From: CP2-2F sp034436355
Lineage (GTDB): Bacteria; Chloroflexota; Anaerolineae; Aggregatilineales; UBA2796
DNA length: 64,000 nt
NCBI GenBank assembly: GCA_034436355.1
Contig: DAOTVQ010000022.1
Coordinates: 29,205 to 93,204, forward strand
Reading direction: 5' to 3'
In this document: positions 23,522 to 31,842 of the stretch, one piece after another
How positions within the stretch are numbered: the stretch's first letter is position 1
Layout of the letters: the number at the start of each line of letters is the position of its first letter
Notes under the pieces: model-generated
What the model was told of the DNA's origin: nothing
Seen by the model: the letters and a program-made list of their open reading frames with translations, nothing else
The model's database searches: none
Translations under genes and position numbers: made by a program

Positions 23522-24655
23522 ATGCCGCGTAAAGCGCCGCAAAACACGCGTAGTTCTCAACGAATGCTCGATCACATTTATCAGGGCGACTGCGTCGAAG
23601 TGCTGAATGCCCTGCCTGAAAAGAGTATTGATCTCATCTTTGCTGACCCGCCTTACAATCTCCAACTGCAAAACAAACTACTCCGCCCGAATCTGACTGT
23701 CGTTGATGCGGTTGACGATGAGTGGGATCAGTTTGGCGATTTTGCGGCTTACGATCAGTTCACCAGTGACTGGCTGACAGCCTGCCGACGGGTGCTGAAA
23801 GACACGGGTACGATCTGGGTCATTGGCTCATATCACAATATCTATCGCGTAGGGAAAATTCTGCTTGACTTGGGTTACTGGATACTTAACGACATTGTTT
23901 GGGTGAAGACAAACCCAATGCCAAACTTTCGCGGCGTGCGCTTCACCAATGCCCATGAAACACTGCTGTGGTGCAAAAAGTCGAAAGAGCAGCGGCGCTA
24001 CACCTTCAATTACCACGCCATGAAAACGGCAAATGACGATAAACAGATGCGTAGTGATTGGGAAATTCCCCTCTGCACAGGCAGCGAACGGCTGATGCTC
24101 AATGGCGAAAAGTTACACGCTACTCAAAAACCGGAAGCCCTGCTCTACCGTATCATTTTGTCGAGTTCAAATCCCGGCGATGTTGTCCTCGATCCATTCT
24201 TTGGCACGGGTACAACAGGTGCAGTTGCCAAGAAGCTAGGCAGACATTTCATCGGCATTGAACGCGATGAGAAGTACATACAGGGCGCACATGCACGCAT
24301 CAACGCGATTCAGCATTCAATGTTCGATGCTGAGGTTTACGGCAAGTATGGGACGAAACGTTCGGCTGCCCGTGTTGCATTCTCGTCACTGCTGGAAAAT
24401 GGGCTACTGAAACCCGGTCAAACCGTGTACTTCAAGAAGCAACGCGAAAGGGCTGCGACTATCTTAGCTGATGGGACGCTTAGGCTGACTAATGGAGAGA
24501 AAGGCTCAATCCATAAGATGGGTTCTGTCATCGGGAACCTCCCTGCCTGTAACGGCTGGGAACATTGGTACTTTGAAGACAGCAAAGGCGATTTAGTGGT
24601 CATTGACGAATTGCGCGAACAATTCAGGAAGTCACAAACCAATGGATCAGGCTGA
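23522..24655 (+). CDS. ccrM: CcrM-type DNA adenine methyltransferase
   Basis: A 377-residue beta-class N6-adenine methyltransferase. The catalytic motif is FADPPYNLQLQ with DPPY at 42-45. Then come DAVDDEWDQFGDFAAYDQFT, VIGSYHNIYRVGKILLDLGY, LNDIVWVKTNPMPNF and NAHETLLWCKKSK; the SAM site is VLDPFFGTGTTGA near 220. All of these closely follow Caulobacter CcrM, which methylates GANTC. The C-terminal 100 residues (VAFSSLLENGLLKPGQTVYF to PACNGWEHWYFE) match CcrM's C-terminal DNA-binding domain. No restriction gene is next to it, so it is a solitary methyltransferase, perhaps regulatory. AAGGA precedes the ATG. Composition is more AT-rich than the neighbours, consistent with horizontal transfer. 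Confidence 0.88.
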   Translation: MPRKAPQNTRSSQRMLDHIYQGDCVEVLNALPEKSIDLIFADPPYNLQLQNKLLRPNLTVVDAVDDEWDQFGDFAAYDQFTSDWLTACRRVLKDTGTIWVIGSYHNIYRVGKILLDLGYWILNDIVWVKTNPMPNFRGVRFTNAHETLLWCKKSKEQRRYTFNYHAMKTANDDKQMRSDWEIPLCTGSERLMLNGEKLHATQKPEALLYRIILSSSNPGDVVLDPFFGTGTTGAVAKKLGRHFIGIERDEKYIQGAHARINAIQHSMFDAEVYGKYGTKRSAARVAFSSLLENGLLKPGQTVYFKKQRERAATILADGTLRLTNGEKGSIHKMGSVIGNLPACNGWEHWYFEDSKGDLVVIDELREQFRKSQTNGSG

Positions 24656-24725
24656 CAGCTTTGCAATGCAGCTTAGACAACGGCTTGCCGCACATTACGG
24701 AAATCAGTAGCCACCAGTTCTAGGC

Positions 24726-24860
24726 TAGAAGCTATTTCAAACTTGAGTAGAATTGTAGGTTTTTTGCCTGTGGAGTGCGCAATGCGCGCTCCACAGGCGG
24801 TGGTTTAGAGAGGGCTTCCCTCTCAAACTTACCCTTTATTCGTTTTTGAAATGAGTTCTA
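24726..24860. mobile_element. MITE-like element with imperfect terminal inverted repeats
   Basis: TAGAAGCTATTTCAAA (24726-24741) and the reverse complement of 24845-24860 (TAGAACTCATTTCAAA) match at 13 of 16 positions. Between them lie a near-perfect 15-bp palindrome and the smaller GAGAGGG-CTT-CCCTCTC hairpin. There is no coding capacity. Size and structure suit a small non-autonomous transposable element. No clear target duplication was found. Confidence 0.4.
24766..24798. repeat. 15-bp palindrome (REP-like)
   Basis: Arms GCCTGTGGAGTGCGC (24766-24780) and GCGCGCTCCACAGGC (24784-24798) around AAT, with one G-U pair. A T-run precedes rather than follows it on the plus strand, so it is not a standard terminator for the methyltransferase gene. 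Confidence 0.65.
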
Positions 24861-24965
24861 ACTTTGAGCTATACGAAATTGAGCAGCACACCGTTAGAAG
24901 ATAGCTTGAAAAACAGCGCTTCTATGACGCTACGCCTACGCTTTGCCGCAAAGCGCGCACCGCTT

Positions 24966-24974
24966 TGGTATAAT
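24966..24974 (+). promoter_or_regulatory. Extended -10 promoter of the SDR gene
   Basis: TGGTATAAT at 24966-24974 is a TGn-extended perfect -10 element, 41 bases before the SDR start codon. No strong -35 is needed for this type. Confidence 0.6.
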
Positions 24975-25014
24975 ACGGCGTGCAGTTATCCCAACCTATG
25001 AAAGAGTGTGCCTT

Positions 25015-25746
25015 ATGGCAATTTATCCTGAATTGGCGGGCAAGGTCGCCGTGCTGAGCGGCGCAGGTGGCAACTTGGGCATGGCGCTGGCGCGGCGCTT
25101 TCATGCAGCAGGCATCAAGCTGGCATTGGTAGACCACAAAGGTGATACGCTGCGGCAGCGCTTGCGTGAAGCAGGTGTGGACGCCGCCGAGATCTTGATC
25201 GGTGCCCTCGACCTGACGCAGAAACGGGCTGCCATTGATGAGTTCGTGGCGCAGGCGGTGGCGCAGCATGGCAAGGTAGATATTCTGGTCAATGTGGCGG
25301 GCGGCTTCAAAGTCGGCGGTCCTGTTCACGAGATGGACGAGGAAATTTGGGATTTCCTGATGAACATGAACGCCAAAACTGCCTTCCTGCTCAGTGCGGC
25401 GGTGGCGCGCAGCATGGTCATGCACCGCGTCAAGGGGCGGATCGTGAACGTGGCAGCGCGAGCAGCCCTTAGTGGTGTGCCGACCCTTTCAGGTTACAGC
25501 GCCAGCAAATCGGCGGTGCTGCGCCTGACCGAGAGCATGGCAGCCGAGCTGATCCAGTATGGCATTACGGTCAATGCCGTCATGCCAAGCGTGATTGACA
25601 CACCCCAAAACCGCAAAAATGATCCCGACGCGGACTACAGCAAGTGGGTCACGCCGGAGTCGCTTGCCGAGGTGATCTTATTCCTCGTCTCCGAAAGTGC
25701 CCGTGACATCAGCGGCGCGGCGCTGCCCGTCTATGGCAGGGCGTAG
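25015..25746 (+). CDS. Short-chain dehydrogenase/reductase
   Basis: A 243-residue classical SDR. NAD(P) motif VLSGAGGNLGMALARRF (GxxxGxG near 15-23), then LVDHKGDTL, LVNVAGGFKVGG (the NAG-type motif), the serine region IVNVAARAALSGVPTLSGYS, and YSASKSAVLRL with the catalytic Tyr-x-x-x-Lys. VMPSVIDTPQNR marks the C-terminal substrate loop. The acidic D after the second strand (LALVDHKGD) favours NAD(H). The start is the ATG at 25015, below the TGGTATAAT promoter; earlier in-frame codons lie too close to or upstream of the transcript start. Substrate unknown. Four bases separate it from the next gene, so they are probably co-transcribed. Confidence 0.85.
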   Translation: MAIYPELAGKVAVLSGAGGNLGMALARRFHAAGIKLALVDHKGDTLRQRLREAGVDAAEILIGALDLTQKRAAIDEFVAQAVAQHGKVDILVNVAGGFKVGGPVHEMDEEIWDFLMNMNAKTAFLLSAAVARSMVMHRVKGRIVNVAARAALSGVPTLSGYSASKSAVLRLTESMAAELIQYGITVNAVMPSVIDTPQNRKNDPDADYSKWVTPESLAEVILFLVSESARDISGAALPVYGRA

Positions 25747-25750
25747 CCTG

Positions 25751-26947
25751 ATGCGGCGGCTGGCAGCGCTCAGCTTGGTGGCGGCGGTGTTGGCTGCCTG
25801 TGGCGGTGCGCCAGCGCCAAGCGCCGCGCCAACGCGCCTGCCCACCGTCATTGTGACTTTGCCGCCGCGCACGCCAACGCCTGATCGCGGCAGCGCCGAT
25901 CACGATCTCGGGGCGGCGGATGCCTATCTGCACATCGTTCACTATGGCGATTTACAAAGTGAGGCATCGCTGGTGGCGGCGCGTGCGCTGCTGCGCCTCT
26001 ACACGCAGTTTCCCGATCAAATCCGCCTGACGTGGCGGCACTTTCCGCAGCCTGAGAATGATAAGGCATTCCTTGCCGCACAAGCCCTAGAGTCCGCCGC
26101 CGCACAAGGCACCTTCTGGGCGCTGCACGACCTGCTCTTTGCGGAACAGGCAGCATGGCGCACATTGCCACCTGAACAATTCCGTGCGGCACTGCCAAGC
26201 TACGCAGAACGGGCGGGCATTTCTGATCTTGCCGCCTTCAATGCCGCCCTCGATTCACAAACCTATGCAGCGCTCGTCAATCGCGCTGTTGAGGAAGCGC
26301 GGCGGCGCGGGCTGCGTGCTGCGCCAGCCATCACGCTGCAAGGGCAGCCTTACAGCGGTCGCCTTGATGAGCGCGCTCTAAGCGATGCAGCGCGCCTTGT
26401 GCTGCTGCGGCAGCGCCAATTTGAGAAACAGCCCGCCCTGCAAATTGACCTTGACGCAACCTATCTTGCCACGCTTTACACCGAAAAGGGCGAGGTGGAG
26501 ATTGAACTCTTCACACGCGCCGCACCAGTGGCAGTCAATAATTTCGTCTTTTTGGCGCGGCAAGGCTGGTATGATGGCATCACCTTTCACTTGGTGACGG
26601 ATGACATCGTGCAGACGGGCGATCCAAGCGGCAGCGGCGGCGGCACAGCCGGCTACTTCATTGCCGATGAGCATGACAACGGCTTAACCTTTGACCGTGA
26701 AGGCTTGGTGGCAATGGCAAATCAGCGTGGCGTGCCGAATAGTGCCAGCGCGCAGTTCTTCATCACATTGGCGCCGCAGCCACAGGAAGGCTTCAATCGG
26801 CAGTATACGATCTTTGGCGTGGTGCGGCGCGGCATGGCTGTGCTGCGAAGCCTGACCAAGCGCGATCCGTTTGATGCGCTGCGCTTTCCAAATCCACCGC
26901 CGGGTGATACACTCGTGCGCGTGGTGATCACGGAGTCCAAGCCGTAA
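25751..26947 (+). CDS. Lipoprotein with DsbA-like and cyclophilin domains
   Basis: A 398-residue exported lipoprotein: signal peptide with lipobox VLAAC (Cys 17), a Pro/Thr-rich spacer, a thioredoxin/DsbA-like domain at about 60-215, and a cyclophilin peptidyl-prolyl isomerase domain at about 230-398. The first domain keeps LHIVHYGDLQSEASLVAARA and LTWRHFPQPENDKAFLAAQA, but where redox-active members carry CPxC this one has no cysteine, so it is probably non-redox. The cyclophilin part shows VAVNNFVFLARQGWYDG, GDPSGSGGGTAGYFIADE, GLVAMANQR and SASAQFFITL. It should fold or hold proteins at the outer face of the cell membrane. I use the ATG at 25751 because it gives a clean signal peptide. Confidence 0.8.
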   Translation: MRRLAALSLVAAVLAACGGAPAPSAAPTRLPTVIVTLPPRTPTPDRGSADHDLGAADAYLHIVHYGDLQSEASLVAARALLRLYTQFPDQIRLTWRHFPQPENDKAFLAAQALESAAAQGTFWALHDLLFAEQAAWRTLPPEQFRAALPSYAERAGISDLAAFNAALDSQTYAALVNRAVEEARRRGLRAAPAITLQGQPYSGRLDERALSDAARLVLLRQRQFEKQPALQIDLDATYLATLYTEKGEVEIELFTRAAPVAVNNFVFLARQGWYDGITFHLVTDDIVQTGDPSGSGGGTAGYFIADEHDNGLTFDREGLVAMANQRGVPNSASAQFFITLAPQPQEGFNRQYTIFGVVRRGMAVLRSLTKRDPFDALRFPNPPPGDTLVRVVITESKP

Positions 26948-26959
26948 AAGTAGGCGCAG

Positions 26960-27862
26960 TTGAATGCACTTTGTCTGTTCCCGATCCTTGCTCTGATCGG
27001 CTTCTATCTGGTTTGTTATCTTGTGGCACGGGCGCTGATCCGCCGACCCCATCCCAGCCCGCCCAACCCGCCAAGCAACTACGGGCTTGCCTTTGAGGCT
27101 GTCCGTTTTCCAAGCCGCGATGGGCTGATGCTTTCAGGGTGGTGGATTCCGGCTGAACAGCCCACAGCGCGCACCATTATCATTTGCCACGGGCGCGAGG
27201 GCAGCCGCGACCGTGAGACGCCGCACGCCAAAACGCTGCACAGCGGCGGCTTCAACGTGCTGATGTTCGATTTCCGCGCCCACGGCGAGTCTGAGGGTGA
27301 ACAGGTGACCTTTGGCATGTATGAGAAAGAGGATCTGCTGGGTGCGCTAGATTTTTTGGCAGCGCGTGGCATCGCGCGGGTAGGCGTGTTGGGCTTCAGC
27401 CTAGGGGCGACAACTGCCATCCTGACGGCTGCCGTCAGTGATCGGATTGCGGTGATCGTGGCGGAAGGCGCAGTGGTGCGCTTGAAGAACACGCTGGCAC
27501 GCCGCTTTTGGCGCTATGGCGTGCCATATCCGTTAGGATGGTTGGTTGCCGCTTGGAGCTTGGCAGCCGCAACGCCTTTCACACGCGGGCGCATGGATCA
27601 GGTGGATGCCATCCGCTGGATTCCGCACCTCAAGGCGCCCATCCTGTTAATTCACGGCGCCGCCGATGACCTCATCAGCGCAGCGGAGGTGGCAGAGTTG
27701 GCGGTTAACTGCGGCGCTTGGGCAGTGGTGTGGCAAGTGGCGGGCGCAGGGCATCATGAGGCTTCGCAGGTGGCAGCGGCAGCCTTCAACACGCACATGC
27801 TGGCTTGGTTCGGTCAGCACTTGCCCACTACACAAGGCGTCGCGGCACCAACAACCGATTAG
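26960..27862 (+). CDS. Membrane-anchored alpha/beta hydrolase
   Basis: A 300-residue hydrolase with an N-terminal membrane helix (residues 4-24, LCLFPILALIGFYLVCYLVA). The catalytic core shows TIIICHGREGSRDRET (oxyanion HG), LMFDFRAHGESEG, the nucleophile elbow VGVLGFSLGATTAILTA (Ser in GFSLG), the acid region ILLIHGAADDLIS and the histidine in GAGHHEASQV. This is the family of serine aminopeptidase/bem46-like esterases. The start is TTG at 26960; an overlapping ATG four bases later is out of frame. It may share a transcript with the lipoprotein 12 bases upstream. Substrate unknown. Confidence 0.8.
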   Translation: MNALCLFPILALIGFYLVCYLVARALIRRPHPSPPNPPSNYGLAFEAVRFPSRDGLMLSGWWIPAEQPTARTIIICHGREGSRDRETPHAKTLHSGGFNVLMFDFRAHGESEGEQVTFGMYEKEDLLGALDFLAARGIARVGVLGFSLGATTAILTAAVSDRIAVIVAEGAVVRLKNTLARRFWRYGVPYPLGWLVAAWSLAAATPFTRGRMDQVDAIRWIPHLKAPILLIHGAADDLISAAEVAELAVNCGAWAVVWQVAGAGHHEASQVAAAAFNTHMLAWFGQHLPTTQGVAAPTTD

Positions 27863-27945
27863 CCAATGGCTAACCTTGCTCCAATCGCGGCACATTTGTT
27901 AGCAAAACGTGAAACGATCCTACCCGCTGCGGCTGCCTAGCCTAC

Positions 27946-27974
27946 TTGAAGTCTACAAAATCCCGTTGTATAAT
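27946..27974 (+). promoter_or_regulatory. Promoter of the DUF4388 gene
   Basis: TTGAAG (27946-27951), 17-base spacer, TATAAT (27969-27974). The transcript would have a leader of about 150 bases before the start at 28131; nothing else is evident in that leader. Confidence 0.65.
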
Positions 27975-28130
27975 CGCACTCAGGGTTCACAGCAAGCCTC
28001 AGGTCACAACGATTGTTGACGCCGAGTATCCCACACGAACAGTGTGTGATCCCAAGCGCTTTGGGCTTGCCAGAGTGCATCATTGTAAGTATAACCGTCA
28101 AGCTGAGAAGTCCAGTGAGGCAAGGATATA

Positions 28131-29030
28131 ATGGCAAGACCAAGACAATTGAAGGGCACCCTTCAAGACCTCCATACCACTCAACTGCTGCACCTGATTA
28201 ACCTTGCCAAAAAAACAGGCACGCTCCGCATTTATGAAGGCGTGCCAACCGGACGTGAAATCATCATGGGCGATGGCGAGACCAAACGCCCAGAGTTGCA
28301 GACCGGCGCCGAGCGCGCACGCGTCTCTTTTCGAGATGGCAAGCTGATCCATGCGCGCCTTGCCAGCCAAGAAGATCACCTAGCGACCGTCCTGCATAAG
28401 GCGGGCAAGCTGAACGATGAACAGCACCGCATCATCCTGAGCAAGGCAGCGCGTGCCAGCGATAAGGCGTTGGCGCTGCTGCTCATCAACGCGAACTACG
28501 TCTCGCAGGCGGATATCATCCAGAGCGTTCAGCAGCACACCTTAGGGATCATCTATGACCTTGCCAACTGGACAAAAGAGCCGTTCATCTTTGAAGAAGG
28601 CGATCTGCCCTCCGCAGATAAGATCACAGTGCCGATTGATTTAGAAAACGTGATCATCGAGATGATTCGGCGCGATAGCCGTGATAAAATGTTGGTGGAA
28701 GCACTGCCTAATTTGGATTTTGCGCTGCGCTTTCCCGAATCACCGGCTGAAAAATTTGCTAAGGTCAAGGTACAATTGAGCGTTGAGGAATGGCGCGTTG
28801 TGTCATTCATCAACGGTAAAAATAGCATTCGGCAGATTGCGAAAGCCTGCAACATGACTGAGATGGGCATCCGTCAGATCGTCTACGGACTCCTCAGTGC
28901 GGGTTTAGTAGAATTGGTGAAGCCTGCTGCACCTGAGGCGGCGAAACCACGGCGTCCGAGCCAAGCCACCAACAGCCTGCCACAGCGCCCGGTCATTAAC
29001 AAACTGATTGACCGTATCCGCAGTCTCTAA
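28131..29030 (+). CDS. DUF4388 (PATAN-like) protein
   Basis: A 299-residue cytoplasmic protein. The N-terminal DUF4388 module opens LKGTLQDLHTTQLLHLINLA and KKTGTLRIYEG, then VSFRDGKLIHARLASQEDHLA. A helical middle region (ALALLLINANYVSQADIIQSV) and a winged-helix-like end (WRVVSFINGKNSIRQIAKACN, MTEMGIRQIVYGLLSAGLVE) follow. DUF4388 proteins are often found beside Rab/Ras-like small GTPases and roadblock proteins and are thought to be polarity or signalling partners. Here the GTPase gene follows 91 bases later. AGGA lies before the ATG. Confidence 0.75.
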   Translation: MARPRQLKGTLQDLHTTQLLHLINLAKKTGTLRIYEGVPTGREIIMGDGETKRPELQTGAERARVSFRDGKLIHARLASQEDHLATVLHKAGKLNDEQHRIILSKAARASDKALALLLINANYVSQADIIQSVQQHTLGIIYDLANWTKEPFIFEEGDLPSADKITVPIDLENVIIEMIRRDSRDKMLVEALPNLDFALRFPESPAEKFAKVKVQLSVEEWRVVSFINGKNSIRQIAKACNMTEMGIRQIVYGLLSAGLVELVKPAAPEAAKPRRPSQATNSLPQRPVINKLIDRIRSL

Positions 29031-29121
29031 GGGTTGGCACGGGCACTTATCAAGTAACACGTTTATCCAGTTCTCAAAAGGCTGTGTTTAGCCACATAGC
29101 AAAGCAAACAGGGCGGTCATT

Positions 29122-29664
29122 ATGGCAATGCAAACGGTAAAAATGGTCATCACGGGACCCTACGCATCGGGCAAGACGGAATTTATCCGTGCCATCAGCG
29201 AAATTGATGTGGTCTCGACCGATACAAAGGTTTCCGAAGGCACCTATGAGGCAACGGTGAAAGATCAGACCACCGTAGCGATGGACTTTGGGCGCATCAC
29301 CATTGATGATGATTTGGTGCTGTATCTGTTCGGGACGCCCGGCCAGCGGCGGTTCGACTTCATGTGGGAAATCCTTGCGGAGGGGATGCTCGGGTTCGTG
29401 GTGATGGTGGATAGCACGAAGCCTGAAACCTTCCGTGAGGCAAAATCTATCCTAGAGACCTTCCGTGCCTATGCGCCCACGCCCTACGTGGTGGCAGCCA
29501 ATAAGCAGGATATGGAAGAGGCGTGGCCCGCCGACGATTTGCGGATTGCGCTGCGGATTGATGACAATGTGAAACTGCTGCCGTGCGTTGCCAAAGATAA
29601 AGAGAAAGTCAAGACTGTGCTGCTTGAATTGCTCTATTCTATCCTAGAGGAGATGGACACCTAA
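29122..29664 (+). CDS. Rab/MglA-like small GTPase
   Basis: A 180-residue small GTPase. G1 P-loop TGPYASGKTEFI at about 11-20; switch I region with a conserved threonine (VSEGTYEATVKDQTTVAMDFG); G3 LYLFGTPGQRRFDFMWE, in which the usual DxxGQ reads FGTPGQ; G4 AANKQDMEEAW. The G3 deviation is typical of the bacterial ATP/GTP-binding relatives of MglA/Rup. It likely switches a polarity or signalling process together with the DUF4388 protein. Single-domain, no lipidation signal. Confidence 0.82.
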   Translation: MAMQTVKMVITGPYASGKTEFIRAISEIDVVSTDTKVSEGTYEATVKDQTTVAMDFGRITIDDDLVLYLFGTPGQRRFDFMWEILAEGMLGFVVMVDSTKPETFREAKSILETFRAYAPTPYVVAANKQDMEEAWPADDLRIALRIDDNVKLLPCVAKDKEKVKTVLLELLYSILEEMDT

Positions 29665-29746
29665 AGCGCCGCTGCACCAACCATGACGCCACACCCTGTG
29701 CTGAGTGCTTAGCTCGGCACAGGCTACCCACAGGAGTACCCTTCGG

Positions 29747-30532
29747 GTGACATCGCTGGTAACCGATCAGGGCATTATTCATTACGAGGCATACGGGCGT
29801 GGTCGTCCCGTCATTTTGCTGCACGGCTGGATGGAGTCGTGGTCAGTATGGCGGCAGACGATTGAATCGCTTGGGAAAGAGTTTCGCACCTACGCCCTAG
29901 ATTTCTGGGGCTTTGGCGAATCGGTTGGCACAAGCTATACCGTTGATAACTATGTCGAGATGGTCAATCAGTTCATTGATCGGCTGGGCATCGTCAAAGC
30001 GCCGCTGATTGGGCATTCGATGGGTGGCACCGTCTCGCTTAGCACCGCCATGCGCTACCCTGAAAAGATCGTCAAGGTGGCGGTGATCGGCTCGCCCATT
30101 CATGGCAGTTCCCTGAATATCCTCTTGAAGCTGTCGGGCATCCCTGCCATTGCAGGGTTGTTGTTTCGTGTGCCGCCGCTGCTTGCCTTCTTCACGCTCT
30201 TAGGCGGCTACCTAACCACGCCACGCGCCGGCTACAAATTCTATCGGCAGGTGCGCGCCGAAATGACGCAGGTCTCCATGCATTCCTTCTTTCAGAGCAT
30301 TGGCACGCTGCGCCGCACCGACCTGCGCCCACACCTCAATCAGGTGCGCCCGCCTACCTTAGGCATTTATGGCAAGTGGGATTTCATCGTGCATCCTAAT
30401 CAGGCGAAGGCGCTCCAGAGGGGCGTGCTGCACGCCAAAACGCTGCTGTATCCCGACGCCGGTCACCTGCCGATGGTGGATACGCCCGACCGCCTGATCA
30501 GGGACATTCGAGAGTTCTTGTTAGCGCGGTGA
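29747..30532 (+). CDS. Alpha/beta hydrolase
   Basis: A 261-residue hydrolase with the full triad: PVILLHGWMESWSVW (oxyanion HG), ALDFWGFGESVG, the nucleophile PLIGHSMGGTVSLS (Ser in GHSMG), the acid in YGKWDFIVHPNQAKAL, and the histidine in DAGHLPMVDTPDR. The pattern is that of epoxide-hydrolase/haloalkane-dehalogenase-like and MhpC-type enzymes, without enough to pick one. I place the start at GTG 29747, ten bases after AGGAG (29732-29736); a GTG 14 codons earlier has no ribosome site. It converges on the suf operon. Confidence 0.8.
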   Translation: MTSLVTDQGIIHYEAYGRGRPVILLHGWMESWSVWRQTIESLGKEFRTYALDFWGFGESVGTSYTVDNYVEMVNQFIDRLGIVKAPLIGHSMGGTVSLSTAMRYPEKIVKVAVIGSPIHGSSLNILLKLSGIPAIAGLLFRVPPLLAFFTLLGGYLTTPRAGYKFYRQVRAEMTQVSMHSFFQSIGTLRRTDLRPHLNQVRPPTLGIYGKWDFIVHPNQAKALQRGVLHAKTLLYPDAGHLPMVDTPDRLIRDIREFLLAR

Positions 30533-30542
30533 GGCGCGCCTT

Positions 30543-30938
30543 TCAGCCCGCCCCTGCCTGCTCAGCGCGATATTTGCGCTCCGCCGCCTTCGCCGTATTG
30601 ATGGCGAGCGTGGCGCACTTCGGGCGTGAGATGACCACCTCGCGCCCGATCTCGTCAATGAAAGCCTCTATATCCATCTCGCGCACTTCGGCAAGAGTCT
30701 TGCCCGGCAGCATCTCGGTGAGCATAGAAGCCGCTGCCTGCGAGATCGTGCAGCCCTCGCCTTCAAAGCTGGCGGCAACCACGCGCTCATCGGCATCCAC
30801 CTTCAGATAGATCGTCACAATGTCACCGCAGCCCGGGTTGCCGCCCTTGATCGAGACGCTGGCATCTTGCATCGGGTAGCGGTTGCGCGGATTCTCATAG
30901 TGGTCGAGCAAGTTCTCGATGTAAAATTGCCTGTCCAT
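30543..30938 (-). CDS. sufU: SufU-type Fe-S scaffold/sulfur-transfer protein
   Basis: A 131-residue IscU-like protein. In Gram-positive bacteria SufU takes persulfide sulfur from SufS and hands it to SufBCD. Zinc/sulfur ligands are all present: C37 and D39 in GGNPGCGD, C63 in EGEGCTISQAA, and C108 in SRPKCATL. The approx. 20-residue insertion before the last cysteine (EMLPGKTLAEVREMDIEAF) marks SufU rather than IscU. Last gene of the suf operon, 24 bases after the rhodanese. No SufS is next to it. Confidence 0.9.
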   Translation of the reverse strand: MDRQFYIENLLDHYENPRNRYPMQDASVSIKGGNPGCGDIVTIYLKVDADERVVAASFEGEGCTISQAAASMLTEMLPGKTLAEVREMDIEAFIDEIGREVVISRPKCATLAINTAKAAERKYRAEQAGAG

Positions 30939-30962
30939 GCCTCACCTCAGATAGGCTGCGCG

Positions 30963-31838
<876 letters not shown>

Positions 31839-31842
31839 TTGT

